A DNA stretch of 64,000 nt from Bradyrhizobium sp. LMTR 3 (GTDB lineage: Bacteria > Pseudomonadota > Alphaproteobacteria > Rhizobiales > Xanthobacteraceae): positions 62,001-126,000 of the forward strand of contig NZ_MAXC01000004.1 of the NCBI RefSeq assembly GCF_001693485.1. Direction: 5' to 3'. Below the pieces are notes generated by a model. That model saw only the letters and a program-made list of their open reading frames with translations. It did no database searches and had not been told where the DNA came from. Shown in pieces: positions 41,489 to 49,665 of the stretch (position 1 is its first letter; every line of letters starts with the position of its first letter). The translations under genes were made by a program, and so were the position numbers.

Positions 41489-42199
41489 GTGACGGCAGGG
41501 GCGCAGTCTTCGGGAGACGATCAACAGATGCGCGCCTCGAAGGTCATGGTTGCTGACGTGACGTTCCGCGCCGATCTTTTCGGCGCGCTGTTCTGGCAGG
41601 AGCAGCGCCTGCTCGTCGTCTCCGACCTGCATCTGGAAAAAGGCTCCAGCTTTGCCGCGCGCGGCGTGCTGCTGCCGCCTTACGATACCGTGGCGACGCT
41701 GAGCCGGCTCGCCGCCGTCATTGCCCGGCACGACCCGCGCATGGTGATTGCGCTCGGCGACAGTTTTCACGATCGCAACGCGCATCAGCGGCTGTCGGCG
41801 CCGGATCGCGATGCGCTGTCGGCGATGCAGGCGCGGCGCGACTGGATCTGGATTTCGGGCAATCACGATCCGGCCCTGCCGGGCGACCTCGGCGGCACGG
41901 TGGCGAACGAAGTCGCGATCGGGCCGATCGTGTTCCGCCATGAGCCGACGGGGGCGGCGGGTGAAATCGCCGGCCATCTGCATCCCAAGGCGCGCGTCGC
42001 CACCCGGGGACGATCGATGGAGCGGAGGTGCTTTGCCAGTGACGGCGAGCGCGCCGTGATGCCCGCCTTCGGCGCCTATACCGGAGGCTTGAGCATCCGC
42101 GATCCGGCGTTTGCGAAAATCTTCCCGACGACGGCCTTGATGGCTCATGTGCTCGGCGACAACCGGCTGCACGCGATAGCGGCGTCAAGGTGCTATTGA
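41489..42199 (+). CDS. pdeM: PdeM-type metallophosphoesterase, ligase-associated DNA damage response
   Basis: A 236-aa calcineurin-like phosphoesterase, fourth member of the ligase-associated set. All metal-binding motifs are present: VVSDLHLEKGSSFAARG (D-x-H), ALGDSFHDRNA (GD), ISGNHDPALPG (GNHD) and AGHLHPKA (GHxH). GTG 41489, 12 bp after the helicase stop with GGGAAGG just upstream, is used; ATG 41528 is the alternative. The helicase and pdeM form one operon on the plus strand, apart from the exonuclease-ligase operon on the minus strand. Confidence 0.93.
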   Translation: MTAGAQSSGDDQQMRASKVMVADVTFRADLFGALFWQEQRLLVVSDLHLEKGSSFAARGVLLPPYDTVATLSRLAAVIARHDPRMVIALGDSFHDRNAHQRLSAPDRDALSAMQARRDWIWISGNHDPALPGDLGGTVANEVAIGPIVFRHEPTGAAGEIAGHLHPKARVATRGRSMERRCFASDGERAVMPAFGAYTGGLSIRDPAFAKIFPTTALMAHVLGDNRLHAIAASRCY

Positions 42200-42220
42200 G
42201 AATCTAGACCGCCGTCGGAT

Positions 42221-42314
42221 CGTAGGGTGGGCAAAGCGAAGCGTGCCCACCATTTAAGAGTGGTGTCGTTGATAGATGGTGGGCACGGCGCTGCGCGCCT
42301 TTGCCCACCTTACG
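42221..42314. repeat. palindromic repeat, GTAGGGTGGGC family (copy 2)
   Basis: CGTAGGGTGGGCAAAG ... TTTGCCCACCTTACG, with inner CGTGCCCACCAT / ATGGTGGGCACG; 94 bp. Near-identical arms to the copy at 17916-18012. It fills the space between the convergent pdeM and LysR genes. Confidence 0.92.
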
Positions 42315-42325
42315 AATCTCCACAT

Positions 42326-43189
42326 CTACGCCGCCTTCGCATCCACGCTGTCGCAGAACTCGGCGAGGCGGTCGGCGAGCCGCAGCGTTGCGGGGCTGGC
42401 GTCGGGCGAGGCCACCAGCGCCAGTTCGGTCTTGTCGATCGGCGCAAAGCCGTCCTTCGCCGTGAGCACGCGATGGCCGGCCTGGATCGCGATGTCGGAG
42501 AGAATGCTCAATCCCAATCCTGCGGCGACCGCGGCCTGGATGCCGGCGAGGCCGGACGAAGTATAGGCCATGTGCCAGAAGCGCCCGGCGCTTTCCAGCG
42601 CATGGATCGCGCGCGAACGATAGAGGCAGCCGGCGGGAAAGCCGATCAGCGGCACCGAGCCAGCGTCGATATCGACCGGATGGGTTTTGCTGGTGACCCA
42701 ATGCACTTTCTCCGGCCACACCGCGATCGCGCCTTTCTCGCCGGCGTCGCGCTTGAGCAGCGCCAGATCGAGATCGCCGCGTTCGATGTCGCGCCGCAGA
42801 TAGGTGCTCTGGTCGGCGCGCACATCGAGCCGCAGGCCCGGCCGCGACCGCGAAAACGTCGCCAGCAACTTGGCGAGACGATAGGCCGCGAAATCCTCGG
42901 GAATGCCGAGCTTGATCGCGCCTTCGCTTTCCGGCCGTGCCACCACGTCGCGGGCTTCCTCGGCGAGCGACAACAGCCGCCGCGCATAGGAAAGCAGCCG
43001 CTCGCCGGCCTCCGTCGGCGTCACGTCCTTGCCGTTGCGGTTCAACAGCGGCTGGCCGAAATCCTCTTCCAGCCGCTTGATCTGCTGGCTGACGGTCGAT
43101 TGCGTGCGGTGGACGCGCTCGCCGGCCCGGGTGAAGCCGCCGGCATCGACGACGGACACGAAACTGCGCAGCAGCTCCAGATCGAGCAT
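42326..43189 (-). CDS. LysR-family transcriptional regulator
   Basis: A 287-aa LysR regulator: N-terminal winged helix with MLDLELLRSFVSVVDAGGFT and RTQSTVSQQIKRLEEDFGQP, the linker helix, and an effector domain (from about residue 90). ATG 43189 has a GGAG ribosome site. It is divergent from a DMT exporter gene, 97 bp between the starts, and that gap holds two matching dyads, so it is likely the regulator of the exporter operon as well as of itself. Confidence 0.94.
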   Translation of the reverse strand: MLDLELLRSFVSVVDAGGFTRAGERVHRTQSTVSQQIKRLEEDFGQPLLNRNGKDVTPTEAGERLLSYARRLLSLAEEARDVVARPESEGAIKLGIPEDFAAYRLAKLLATFSRSRPGLRLDVRADQSTYLRRDIERGDLDLALLKRDAGEKGAIAVWPEKVHWVTSKTHPVDIDAGSVPLIGFPAGCLYRSRAIHALESAGRFWHMAYTSSGLAGIQAAVAAGLGLSILSDIAIQAGHRVLTAKDGFAPIDKTELALVASPDASPATLRLADRLAEFCDSVDAKAA

Positions 43190-43200
43190 GTGAATGCTCC

Positions 43201-43245
43201 ATTTGCAAATCCACTGAGCGCCAGTCTATCATTTAATTTCCAAAT
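43201..43245. promoter_or_regulatory. paired LysR-type operator boxes
   Basis: ATTTGCAAAT (43201-43210, perfect palindrome) and ATTTCCAAAT (43236-43245, one change) are centred 35 bp apart in the divergent promoter region. LysR proteins typically bind a recognition and an activation site of this size near one another. The left box lies next to the regulator start codon. Confidence 0.65.
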
Positions 43246-43286
43246 ATCAAGGCGCGGCCCTAGATCAGGGGTGAAGGAGACTATCC

Positions 43287-44207
43287 ATGTCGCTCGCCCC
43301 TTCGGTCGCGGTCCCCCGCGCCGGCTTCAATCTGTTACCGGTCTATATCGGCCTGTTCTGTCTGCTCTGGAGCTTTGCCTTCGTCGCCGGCAAGGTCGGC
43401 GTCACCGACTGCCCGCCGCTGATCCTGCTCACAGCGCGATTTTCGCTCGCGGGAGTCCTGATCCTCGGCATCACGGCGCTGCGCGGCGAGGCTTGGTCCT
43501 CGCTGACCTGGCGCGAGGCCGGAATCTTCGCCATCCTCGGCGTCGCCAACAACGCGCTCTATCTTGGTCTCGGTTATACCGGGCTGCAGACGGTATCGGC
43601 CGGCCTCGGCGGCCTGATTGTGAGCGCCAATCCGGTTTTCACTGCTGTGCTTGCGGCGTTGTTTCTCGGCGAGGCGCTGACCTGGCGCAAGGTGGCGGGA
43701 CTTTTGCTCGGCATCTCCGGCGTCGCCTTCATCGTCTGGCACCGCATGTCGGTCGGCACAGATAGCTTTCACGGCATCCTGTTCACTCTCGCGTCGTTGG
43801 CCTCGATCGTCGTCGGCACCATCCTGTTCAAGGTGCTGGCGCCGAAAGGAAGTCTCTGGGTCGGCAATGGCGTGCAGAATCTCGCTGCGGGCGTCGTGCT
43901 GCTGCCGTTTGCGCTCACGCTTTCCAGCGTCGGCGACATCGTGCCGAGCGCGCGGCTCGCCGGCGCGTTCGCTTTCCTCGTGCTCGGCGGATCGATCCTG
44001 GCTTACCTGCTCTGGTTTCACCTTTTGAAGGCCTGCGGCGCGACGGTCGCGAGCGCCTATCATTTCCTGATGCCACCGCTCGGCATGCTGTTCGCCTTCC
44101 TCGTGCTCGGCGAACACGTCGAATTGCGCGACCTGCTCGGCATCGTTCCCGTAGCCCTCGGCATTTATCTGGTGACCCGTCCCGCAGCGGCTACCGATCA
44201 ATCTTAA
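43287..44207 (+). CDS. DMT-superfamily transporter (EamA)
   Basis: A 306-aa exporter with about ten transmembrane helices in two EamA repeats (for example LLPVYIGLFCLLWSFAFVAG, GLGGLIVSANPVFTAVLAAL and, in the second half, MPPLGMLFAFLVLGEH). Such carriers export amino acids or other metabolites. It starts at ATG 43287 with an AAGGAG ribosome site and precedes an MBL-fold gene by 14 bp. Control by the divergent LysR gene is likely. Confidence 0.92.
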   Translation: MSLAPSVAVPRAGFNLLPVYIGLFCLLWSFAFVAGKVGVTDCPPLILLTARFSLAGVLILGITALRGEAWSSLTWREAGIFAILGVANNALYLGLGYTGLQTVSAGLGGLIVSANPVFTAVLAALFLGEALTWRKVAGLLLGISGVAFIVWHRMSVGTDSFHGILFTLASLASIVVGTILFKVLAPKGSLWVGNGVQNLAAGVVLLPFALTLSSVGDIVPSARLAGAFAFLVLGGSILAYLLWFHLLKACGATVASAYHFLMPPLGMLFAFLVLGEHVELRDLLGIVPVALGIYLVTRPAAATDQS

Positions 44208-44221
44208 TAGAAGGAGAAGTC

Positions 44222-44989
44222 ATGACCATTTCCATCACCCTGATCGGCGGCCCGACGGCGCTCATTGAACTCGACGGCTTCCGGCTGCTGACTGATCCGA
44301 CGTTCGACGAGCCCGGCGCCTATCAACTGCCGCACGTGAAACTGGAGAAGCTGGTCGGTCCCGCCGTCAGCGCGCACGATGTCGGCGAGGTCGATGCCGT
44401 GCTGCTCAGCCATGACCAGCACTCGGATAATCTCGATCATTCGGGGCGCGATTTTCTCAAATCCGCCAAGCGCGTGCTGACGACGGAGGTTGGCGCAAAG
44501 CGGCTCGGCGGCCATGCCGAAGGCTTTGCGCCGTGGGCATCGACCGAACTGACCAGCAAGAACGGTCATTCGCTGACCATCACCGCGACGCCGGCGCGTC
44601 ACGGCCCGGCGGGAATCGAACCACTCGCGGGCGACGTGATCGGCTTCGTGGTTTCGTCGAGCAAGCCGGGCAGCCGTCCGATCTACATCAGCGGCGACAC
44701 CGTCTGGTACGACGGCGTTGCCGAAGTGGCGAAGCGGTTCAAGGCCGGCGTGGTGCTGCCGTTCGCGGGCGCGGCGCAAACCCGCGGCCCCTTCCACATC
44801 ACGATGGACACCAACGATACGATCGAAACCGCGCGCGCGTTTCCGGACGCGGTGATCGTCCCCGTGCATACCGAGGGATGGAAGCATTTCCGCCAGAGTG
44901 CGGACGATCTGCGCGCCACCTTCGACACGCTGGGTTTTGGGCTGCGATTGCGGATTCTGGAGCCGGGGGTGAGGACGGCGATCACGTAG
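44222..44989 (+). CDS. MBL-fold metal-dependent hydrolase (UlaG-like)
   Basis: A 255-aa protein with the UlaG-like MBL order: LIGGPTALIELDGFRLLTDPTFDEPG, the metal region LLSHDQHSDNLDHSG (a variant H-D-x-H-x-D-N motif), then ATPARHGPAG and YISGDTVWYD, and a late PVHTEGWKHF. Such proteins are lactonases or phosphodiesterases. An AGGAG ribosome site precedes ATG 44222. It is 14 bp after the DMT exporter and belongs to the LysR-linked operon. Confidence 0.9.
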   Translation: MTISITLIGGPTALIELDGFRLLTDPTFDEPGAYQLPHVKLEKLVGPAVSAHDVGEVDAVLLSHDQHSDNLDHSGRDFLKSAKRVLTTEVGAKRLGGHAEGFAPWASTELTSKNGHSLTITATPARHGPAGIEPLAGDVIGFVVSSSKPGSRPIYISGDTVWYDGVAEVAKRFKAGVVLPFAGAAQTRGPFHITMDTNDTIETARAFPDAVIVPVHTEGWKHFRQSADDLRATFDTLGFGLRLRILEPGVRTAIT

Positions 44990-45019
44990 AAGAACGACGC
45001 GCGACAGCTCTCTCCCCGT

Positions 45020-45138
45020 GTCATTCCGGGGCGCGCCACCTGGCGCGAGCCCGGAATCCACCCTCCCGTTAGTGGTTATGGATTCTCAGATGCGCAACTG
45101 CGCATCATGGCACCGCTTCGCGGCCCCCCGGAATCACG
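45020..45138. repeat. palindromic repeat, GTCATTCCGGG family (copy 2)
   Basis: GTCATTCCGGGGCGCG ... CCCCCGGAATCACG with inner GCGCCACCTGGCGC and CAGATGCGCAACTGCGCATC. The inner AGATGCGCAA(C/T)TGCGCATC segment also occurs in the copy at 62060-62160. It lies between the convergent MBL and GST genes. Confidence 0.85.
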
Positions 45139-45144
45139 GCGCGG

Positions 45145-45822
45145 CTAGTCCAGAAAACTCCGGTCGAGGCCCATATTGGCAACGAACGGCTTTTCGTCCT
45201 CCAGCGCCCTGCGGAAAGCATCCAGCCCGGCGATATCCCGAACGTATCGCGAAAGTTTCGGATACGTCGCGGCGTCGACCCTGTAGCCGATATACTGGTA
45301 GACGATGAGGTTGGAGACCACCGCGATGTCGGCGAGGGTCGTCCCGTTTCCAACCAAAAACTTCCCGTCGATCTGCGATTCCAGATAGCCGAAGATCTTC
45401 GGCTGCACCGTCTCGAGCACGTCGTCGATGACAGCTTTGTCGGACGGCACCTTCGTGATGTTGGGCGCGACGATGGTCTGGTGAAACAGCGGATGCACAA
45501 CGTGGCGAAACAGTGTGCCTCCGGCATAAGCATCGAACCACAGCGTGCGGCCGTAAGCCTTGGCGTCGACGGGCAGGACGGCCGGCGTCGGCTGCTTCCG
45601 CTCCAGATAAAGGCAGATCGCGTTGGAATCGGCGAGGGTGTAGTCGCCGTCCTGTATCGCCGGGATCAGCCCGGTCGGGCTGAGCGTGCTCCAGTTCGGC
45701 GGCGGATTGTCCGGGATGACCGGGATCACAACCTCGAACTTGTAGTCCATCTTTTTCAGGATGGCGGTGACAATGGCTTTGCGGGTGTGAACCGAGAGCG
45801 GAACGCCGTGGATCGTAATCAT
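45145..45822 (-). CDS. glutathione S-transferase family protein
   Basis: A 225-aa GST: thioredoxin-like N-terminal domain (MITIHGVPLSVHTRKAIVTA, then PTGLIPAIQDGDYTLADSNAI, the cis-Pro and Ser for glutathione binding) and an all-helical C-terminal domain. The N-terminal active residue would be the Ser/Thr near SVHTRK. ATG 45822 has an AAGGAG ribosome site and is preferred over the frame start 39 nt upstream. Substrate unknown. It follows the MerR gene on the same strand. Confidence 0.9.
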   Translation of the reverse strand: MITIHGVPLSVHTRKAIVTAILKKMDYKFEVVIPVIPDNPPPNWSTLSPTGLIPAIQDGDYTLADSNAICLYLERKQPTPAVLPVDAKAYGRTLWFDAYAGGTLFRHVVHPLFHQTIVAPNITKVPSDKAVIDDVLETVQPKIFGYLESQIDGKFLVGNGTTLADIAVVSNLIVYQYIGYRVDAATYPKLSRYVRDIAGLDAFRRALEDEKPFVANMGLDRSFLD

Positions 45823-45924
45823 GTCTTCTCCTTGCTGGGTTTGGCCGCCGTCAATCGGCAAGCCGGTCAGGTTGCCGAAACGCGAGCGTCCGGGCGTGTG
45901 GAAGATTGTAATGGAGTGGAGCGG

Positions 45925-46761
45925 TCAGGCCGCCTTGCGGATCGGAAACTGGATTTCCACCATGGCGCCTTCGAAGCCGGGCGGGCCGGTGATAGGTTCG
46001 AGGAAGATTTCGCGGCAGGGTCCCGCGATCTCATAGTGGTTGGCCTCGATCCAGCGGCCGACAGTGCCGAACGAAGTGTGGCTCTCCGCGTTCGTGCCCG
46101 GCCTCACCACCGTCGCCATTGTCTCGACATCTGGCAGTTCGGTGGCGCGCAACACCAGGTCACCCGCGATACGCACGCTGGCGTTGGAGGGGCGCGTCAG
46201 TGAAAAGCCGATGTCGAGGTCGAACCGCTCGGAATCGGCGTCATTGCGGGCGACGACAACGAGCTTGTCGCGCAATGCCGGCCTGATCTGCCGCATGCCT
46301 TCTTCGGCGACGGTACGAACCATGCGGACCACCTCGTCCATGCTATCGCAGGTGCAGTTCACCGCCAGGAATGGCGTCGGCGGTACAGACTTCACGATGA
46401 CGTCGAGCCCGTCCGCCTTGCCGTCGCGATCGATCTGGGCGATACGCGATTCGATATGCCGGAGCCGCGCTTCTTCCTCCCGCAGCGAACGTTCGAGCTG
46501 CGCCCGCTTCAGGGTGAGCATGCTGCGCAGCTCGGCCGGCGACAGCTCGCGATCGAGCAGGGGCCCGATCTGCTCCAGCGAAAGGCCGAGCTCCTTCAGC
46601 GCCAGGATGCTATTGAGCCGCGGTAACTGCCGAATCGAGTAGTAGCGGTAACCGGTCTGCCGGTCGATATGCGCCGGTCGCAAGAGGCCAAGCTGATCGT
46701 AGAACCGCAACTGCCGTCCGGACACCTGCGCGATCTGGGCGAATTCGCCAATCCGAAACAT
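45925..46761 (-). CDS. MerR-family transcriptional regulator with GyrI-like effector domain
   Basis: A 278-aa MerR protein: N-terminal FRIGEFAQIAQVSGRQLRFY helix-turn-helix and wing RPAHIDRQTGYRYYS, a coiled-coil dimerisation helix (residues 75-115), and a C-terminal effector domain of the GyrI/BmrR type (from about residue 125). It starts 15 bp after the stop of a truncated hydrolase on the same strand and is probably read from that gene's promoter, which has the elongated MerR-type spacing and a dyad (47235-47266). Confidence 0.93.
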   Translation of the reverse strand: MFRIGEFAQIAQVSGRQLRFYDQLGLLRPAHIDRQTGYRYYSIRQLPRLNSILALKELGLSLEQIGPLLDRELSPAELRSMLTLKRAQLERSLREEEARLRHIESRIAQIDRDGKADGLDVIVKSVPPTPFLAVNCTCDSMDEVVRMVRTVAEEGMRQIRPALRDKLVVVARNDADSERFDLDIGFSLTRPSNASVRIAGDLVLRATELPDVETMATVVRPGTNAESHTSFGTVGRWIEANHYEIAGPCREIFLEPITGPPGFEGAMVEIQFPIRKAA

Positions 46762-46775
46762 TTTTGGTCTCCGCC

Positions 46776-47204
46776 CTAGCTCGCAAGGAAGGCTTGCAGG
46801 TCGCTGGTCACGCGGTCGCGCTCGGTGACGACGATCCCGTGCGAGGCGTCACGATAGGCGATCAGCTTCGATCCGGCGATGCCGGCCGCGGTGGCCTTGG
46901 CCTGCTCGAACGAGACTGGAATGTCGGCCGTACCATGAAGCAGCAGCGTCGGCACCTTCACAGAGGCAAGTTCACTACGGAAATCCGTCCGGCTGAAGGC
47001 GTCGGTACACCCGAGTGTCGCGGCAATGCTGGCTCGCATGGCCATGGCAAGGGCGGAGTCGTGCACCTCCTGCGTCACCGGCACCGTCGATCGCCGCGTC
47101 TTGATGGTGCCGGTGCGAGCCGAGCCTTGCGCGAACGAAAAGCGGGGCAGCGCCACGGTAGAGGCCACAAGCAGGGTGGTGAAGGTACGGCGAGTCGAGG
47201 TCAT
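46776..47204 (-). pseudogene. alpha/beta hydrolase remnant: Tat signal fused to the C-terminal third
   Basis: The 142-aa ORF from ATG 47204 (GGGAG ribosome site) starts with a twin-arginine signal (TSTRRTFTTLLVASTVALP, cut near SFAQ). Residues around 55-142 then match only the end of chloroperoxidase-like alpha/beta hydrolases: AFSRTDFRSELASVKVPTLL, LHGTADIPVSFEQAKA and YRDASHGIVVTERDRV. The middle of the fold, including the G-x-S-x-G nucleophile elbow, is absent, with the joint near residues 33-40. This is best explained by an in-frame internal deletion of about 150-160 codons. The reading frame stays open, so it may still be exported, but hydrolase activity is not expected. Confidence 0.8.
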
Positions 47205-47234
47205 GTCTGTCTCCCTCAGCGAATTGAGGAGGGC

Positions 47235-47266
47235 GTTATGGCCATTTGACATAGCGTCAAAGTCAA
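47235..47266 (-). promoter_or_regulatory. MerR-type promoter of the hydrolase-MerR operon
   Basis: On the minus strand TTGACT (-35, 47261-47266) is followed by TTTGAC-GCTAT-GTCAAA (a perfect 6-bp dyad, 47245-47261, sharing one base with the -35) and CATAAC (-10, 47235-47240). The -35 to -10 spacing is 20 bp, the over-long spacing that MerR activators correct by twisting the DNA. It stands 30 bp upstream of the truncated hydrolase start. Confidence 0.65.
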
Positions 47267-47435
47267 GCGGGTTTTGCGACTCCGGGCCTGTTCAGCGTCA
47301 TTCCGGGTTCGGCTCGGACCCCCGTCGGGCGCGCGTTCGCGCGACCCGTTGGAGCCGCCCGGGATCGACGGCGGTGGCCTCCTCGTGCGGAACCGAACAT
47401 GAGTCCAGTCGTTGTCGCTGCGCTGGATCAGAGGC

Positions 47436-48779
47436 ATGGCGCACCACCCGAAACACGAGCACGCCCATCATAAGCATGGCGGCGAGAAGCCGGCGACAAA
47501 GCCGCACCAGCCCTTCAGCCTCCGCAGCTTCCTCAAATCGCTCGGGCCGGGCCTGATCACCGGCGCGTCCGACGACGATCCATCTGGAATCGGCACCTAC
47601 AGCCAGGCAGGTGCACAGTTCGGCTACGGCATCGGCTGGACCATGCTGCTGACGTTTCCGCTGATGGCGGCGATCCAGGAAATCTCCGCGCGCGTCGGCC
47701 GCGTCACCGGGCATGGTATCGCGGGCAACGTGAGCCGGCATTATTCGCCATTGTTGCTCAACGTGGTGGTGGCGTTGCTGTTCATCGCCAACACGATCAA
47801 CATTGGCGCCGATCTCGGCGCGATGGCGGACGCCACCAAACTGCTAATCGGCGGCCACAGCATCTTCTATGTACTGCTGTTCGGCGTGACCTCGGTCGCG
47901 GCGCAGATCTTCCTCGATTACAGGCGTTACGTGTTGGTGCTGAAATGGCTGACGCTCAGCCTGTTTGCCTATGTCGCCGCGCTCGCCTATGCTGAGGTTT
48001 CGTGGGGCGAGGCGCTCGCCGGCATTCTCATTCCGCGCCCGGCCTGGAGTGTCGATTATTTCACCACCATCGTCGCCATCTTTGGCACCACGATCTCGCC
48101 CTACCTGTTCTTCTGGCAGGCCTCGCAGGAAGCCGAAGATCAGCGCGTCGACAAGGCGAAGCGGCCGCTGGTCGAAAAGCATTACGGCGCGCAGAAGGAA
48201 TTCAATCGCATTCGCGCTGACACCATCGTTGGGATGGCGTTCTCCAACCTGATCGCATTGTCGATCATCGTAACCGCCGCGGCGACGCTGCATGCGGCCG
48301 GAAAGACGGATATCCACAGCTCCGCGGACGCGGCCGAAGCCCTGCGTCCGATCGCCGGCGCGTTCGCTGAAACGATTTTTGCGCTCGGCATCGTCGGCAC
48401 CGGACTGCTGGCAATTCCGGTGCTCGCCGGCGCCGCCGCCTATGCCGTCGGGGAGGGACGGCGATGGCCGGTCGGGCTCGCGCGCAAGCCCAAGGCCGCC
48501 GCCGCGTTCTACGCGGTGCTGGCGCTCTCGGCCGGCATCGGCATCGCGTTGAACTTCACGCCGATCAACCCGATCTCAGCGCTGTACTGGAGCGCGGTCA
48601 TCAACGGCGTGCTCGCCGTGCCGGTGATGGTGCTGCTGATGCTCATGGCGCGCCGCAGGGACGTGATGGACCGCTACGTCATCAAGGGTCCACTATATTG
48701 GCTCGGATGGCTGTCCACCGCGGCAATGCTGCTCAGCGTCGTCGCGATGGGGGTGGGGTTTTTTGCCGGGAGATCGTAG
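47436..48779 (+). CDS. atypical Nramp-family transporter with a His-rich N-terminus
   Basis: A 447-aa Nramp-fold protein with about 11 helices. ATG 47436 (AGAGG ribosome site) is used; the start of the frame at 47412 has none. The N-terminus HHPKHEHAHHKHGG could bind metal. The helix-1 motif D-P-G-N of true Mn/Fe transporters is DPSG here (DDDPSGIGTYSQAG), and the helix-6 M-P-H is S-P-Y (TTISPYLFFWQASQEAED). So the Asn and Met metal ligands are missing. Relatives of this kind are annotated as divalent metal transporters, but another ion is possible. Confidence 0.88.
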   Translation: MAHHPKHEHAHHKHGGEKPATKPHQPFSLRSFLKSLGPGLITGASDDDPSGIGTYSQAGAQFGYGIGWTMLLTFPLMAAIQEISARVGRVTGHGIAGNVSRHYSPLLLNVVVALLFIANTINIGADLGAMADATKLLIGGHSIFYVLLFGVTSVAAQIFLDYRRYVLVLKWLTLSLFAYVAALAYAEVSWGEALAGILIPRPAWSVDYFTTIVAIFGTTISPYLFFWQASQEAEDQRVDKAKRPLVEKHYGAQKEFNRIRADTIVGMAFSNLIALSIIVTAAATLHAAGKTDIHSSADAAEALRPIAGAFAETIFALGIVGTGLLAIPVLAGAAAYAVGEGRRWPVGLARKPKAAAAFYAVLALSAGIGIALNFTPINPISALYWSAVINGVLAVPVMVLLMLMARRRDVMDRYVIKGPLYWLGWLSTAAMLLSVVAMGVGFFAGRS

Positions 48780-48781
48780 AT

Positions 48782-48873
48782 CGTAGGATGGGTGGAGCGA
48801 AAGCGATACCCATCATGTTCGCGCCGGGTTGGATATCCGATGTTGGGTATCGCTTCGCTCCACCCAACCTACG
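48782..48873. repeat. palindromic repeat, GTAGGATGGGTGGAGC variant
   Basis: CGTAGGATGGGTGGAGCGAAAGCGATACCCATCAT ... TGTTGGGTATCGCTTCGCTCCACCCAACCTACG; the outer and inner arms pair along nearly the whole 92 bp. It is related in layout to the GTAGGGTGGGC family and lies between convergent genes. Confidence 0.88.
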
Positions 48874-48882
48874 CATTGACGC

Positions 48883-49665
48883 CTAATCCTTGCGGAACAC
48901 GATCGACGCCATCCATCCCGTCATCAGCGCCATGAACGCTGTGACGAGCCCATAGACAAACCCGTTCTGGCGCGCGGTTGTCGCAACGAACTGTTCAAAG
49001 CCGACTTTCACGATTTCAAACGCAGTGTCGGTCTTGGCCACCAGCGCGCCTTCGGCGAACAGCTTGATCTCGACATTGTAGAGACCGATCGGCACTTCCG
49101 CAGGCAGCGGAATGCCGGTGCGGAACAGCGTCGGCGTCAGGAACGTCACCGCCGAGGTCTCCTCGCGATAGAGGCCGTGCTGCTTGCGCAGCCGCACGAA
49201 GGCGCTGCGGAACGCATCGTCCGGCACGACGTCGGCGTAGTCGGGCCCGACGCGCTGGGTGAGCAGCACGTTGTTCAGCCCGAGCTGCTGCCGCCGCTGC
49301 ACCTCGGGCGAGGCGATGGCGTCGAACGGGCGGTTGGAAAACAGCGCCAGGTAGGTCGGCACTTGGAGGAACTGCCGGGAGTCGGTGTTGATCCAGATCC
49401 CGAACCGGCGCTCCTTGCGGCGCGTCACCATGTCGGCGCGCGGGCCGGCAACCGTCACCACGAGATCGTAGGTGCGATTGGCCGGCGTGGTGGCGTCCTT
49501 CTCGACCGAACCGAACAGCACCAACTCCTCGCCGGAATAGTTCGGTGTCACGGTGACGCGATGGTTGGACACCGAAACGATCAGCCGTTCGGCCCGAACC
49601 GGCGACGCCGCGAGCACCGCGGCCAGCGCAAGCCATCCGAGCGTGCGGGCGAGGCGTGCGGTCAT
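48883..49665 (-). CDS. TIGR02186-type membrane-anchored protein
   Basis: A 260-aa protein with a Sec-type leader (residues 1-26, LAALAVLAASPVRA-like), a long periplasmic part (ERLIVSVSNHRVTVTPNYSGEEL, then IWINTDSRQFLQVPTYLALFS) and one C-terminal transmembrane helix (GFVYGLVTAFMALMTGW). I recognise the TIGR02186 family, conserved next to TauE-like exporters in alphaproteobacteria. Its start overlaps the TauE stop by 4 nt. A role with the exporter is likely; details unknown. Confidence 0.88.
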   Translation of the reverse strand: MTARLARTLGWLALAAVLAASPVRAERLIVSVSNHRVTVTPNYSGEELVLFGSVEKDATTPANRTYDLVVTVAGPRADMVTRRKERRFGIWINTDSRQFLQVPTYLALFSNRPFDAIASPEVQRRQQLGLNNVLLTQRVGPDYADVVPDDAFRSAFVRLRKQHGLYREETSAVTFLTPTLFRTGIPLPAEVPIGLYNVEIKLFAEGALVAKTDTAFEIVKVGFEQFVATTARQNGFVYGLVTAFMALMTGWMASIVFRKD

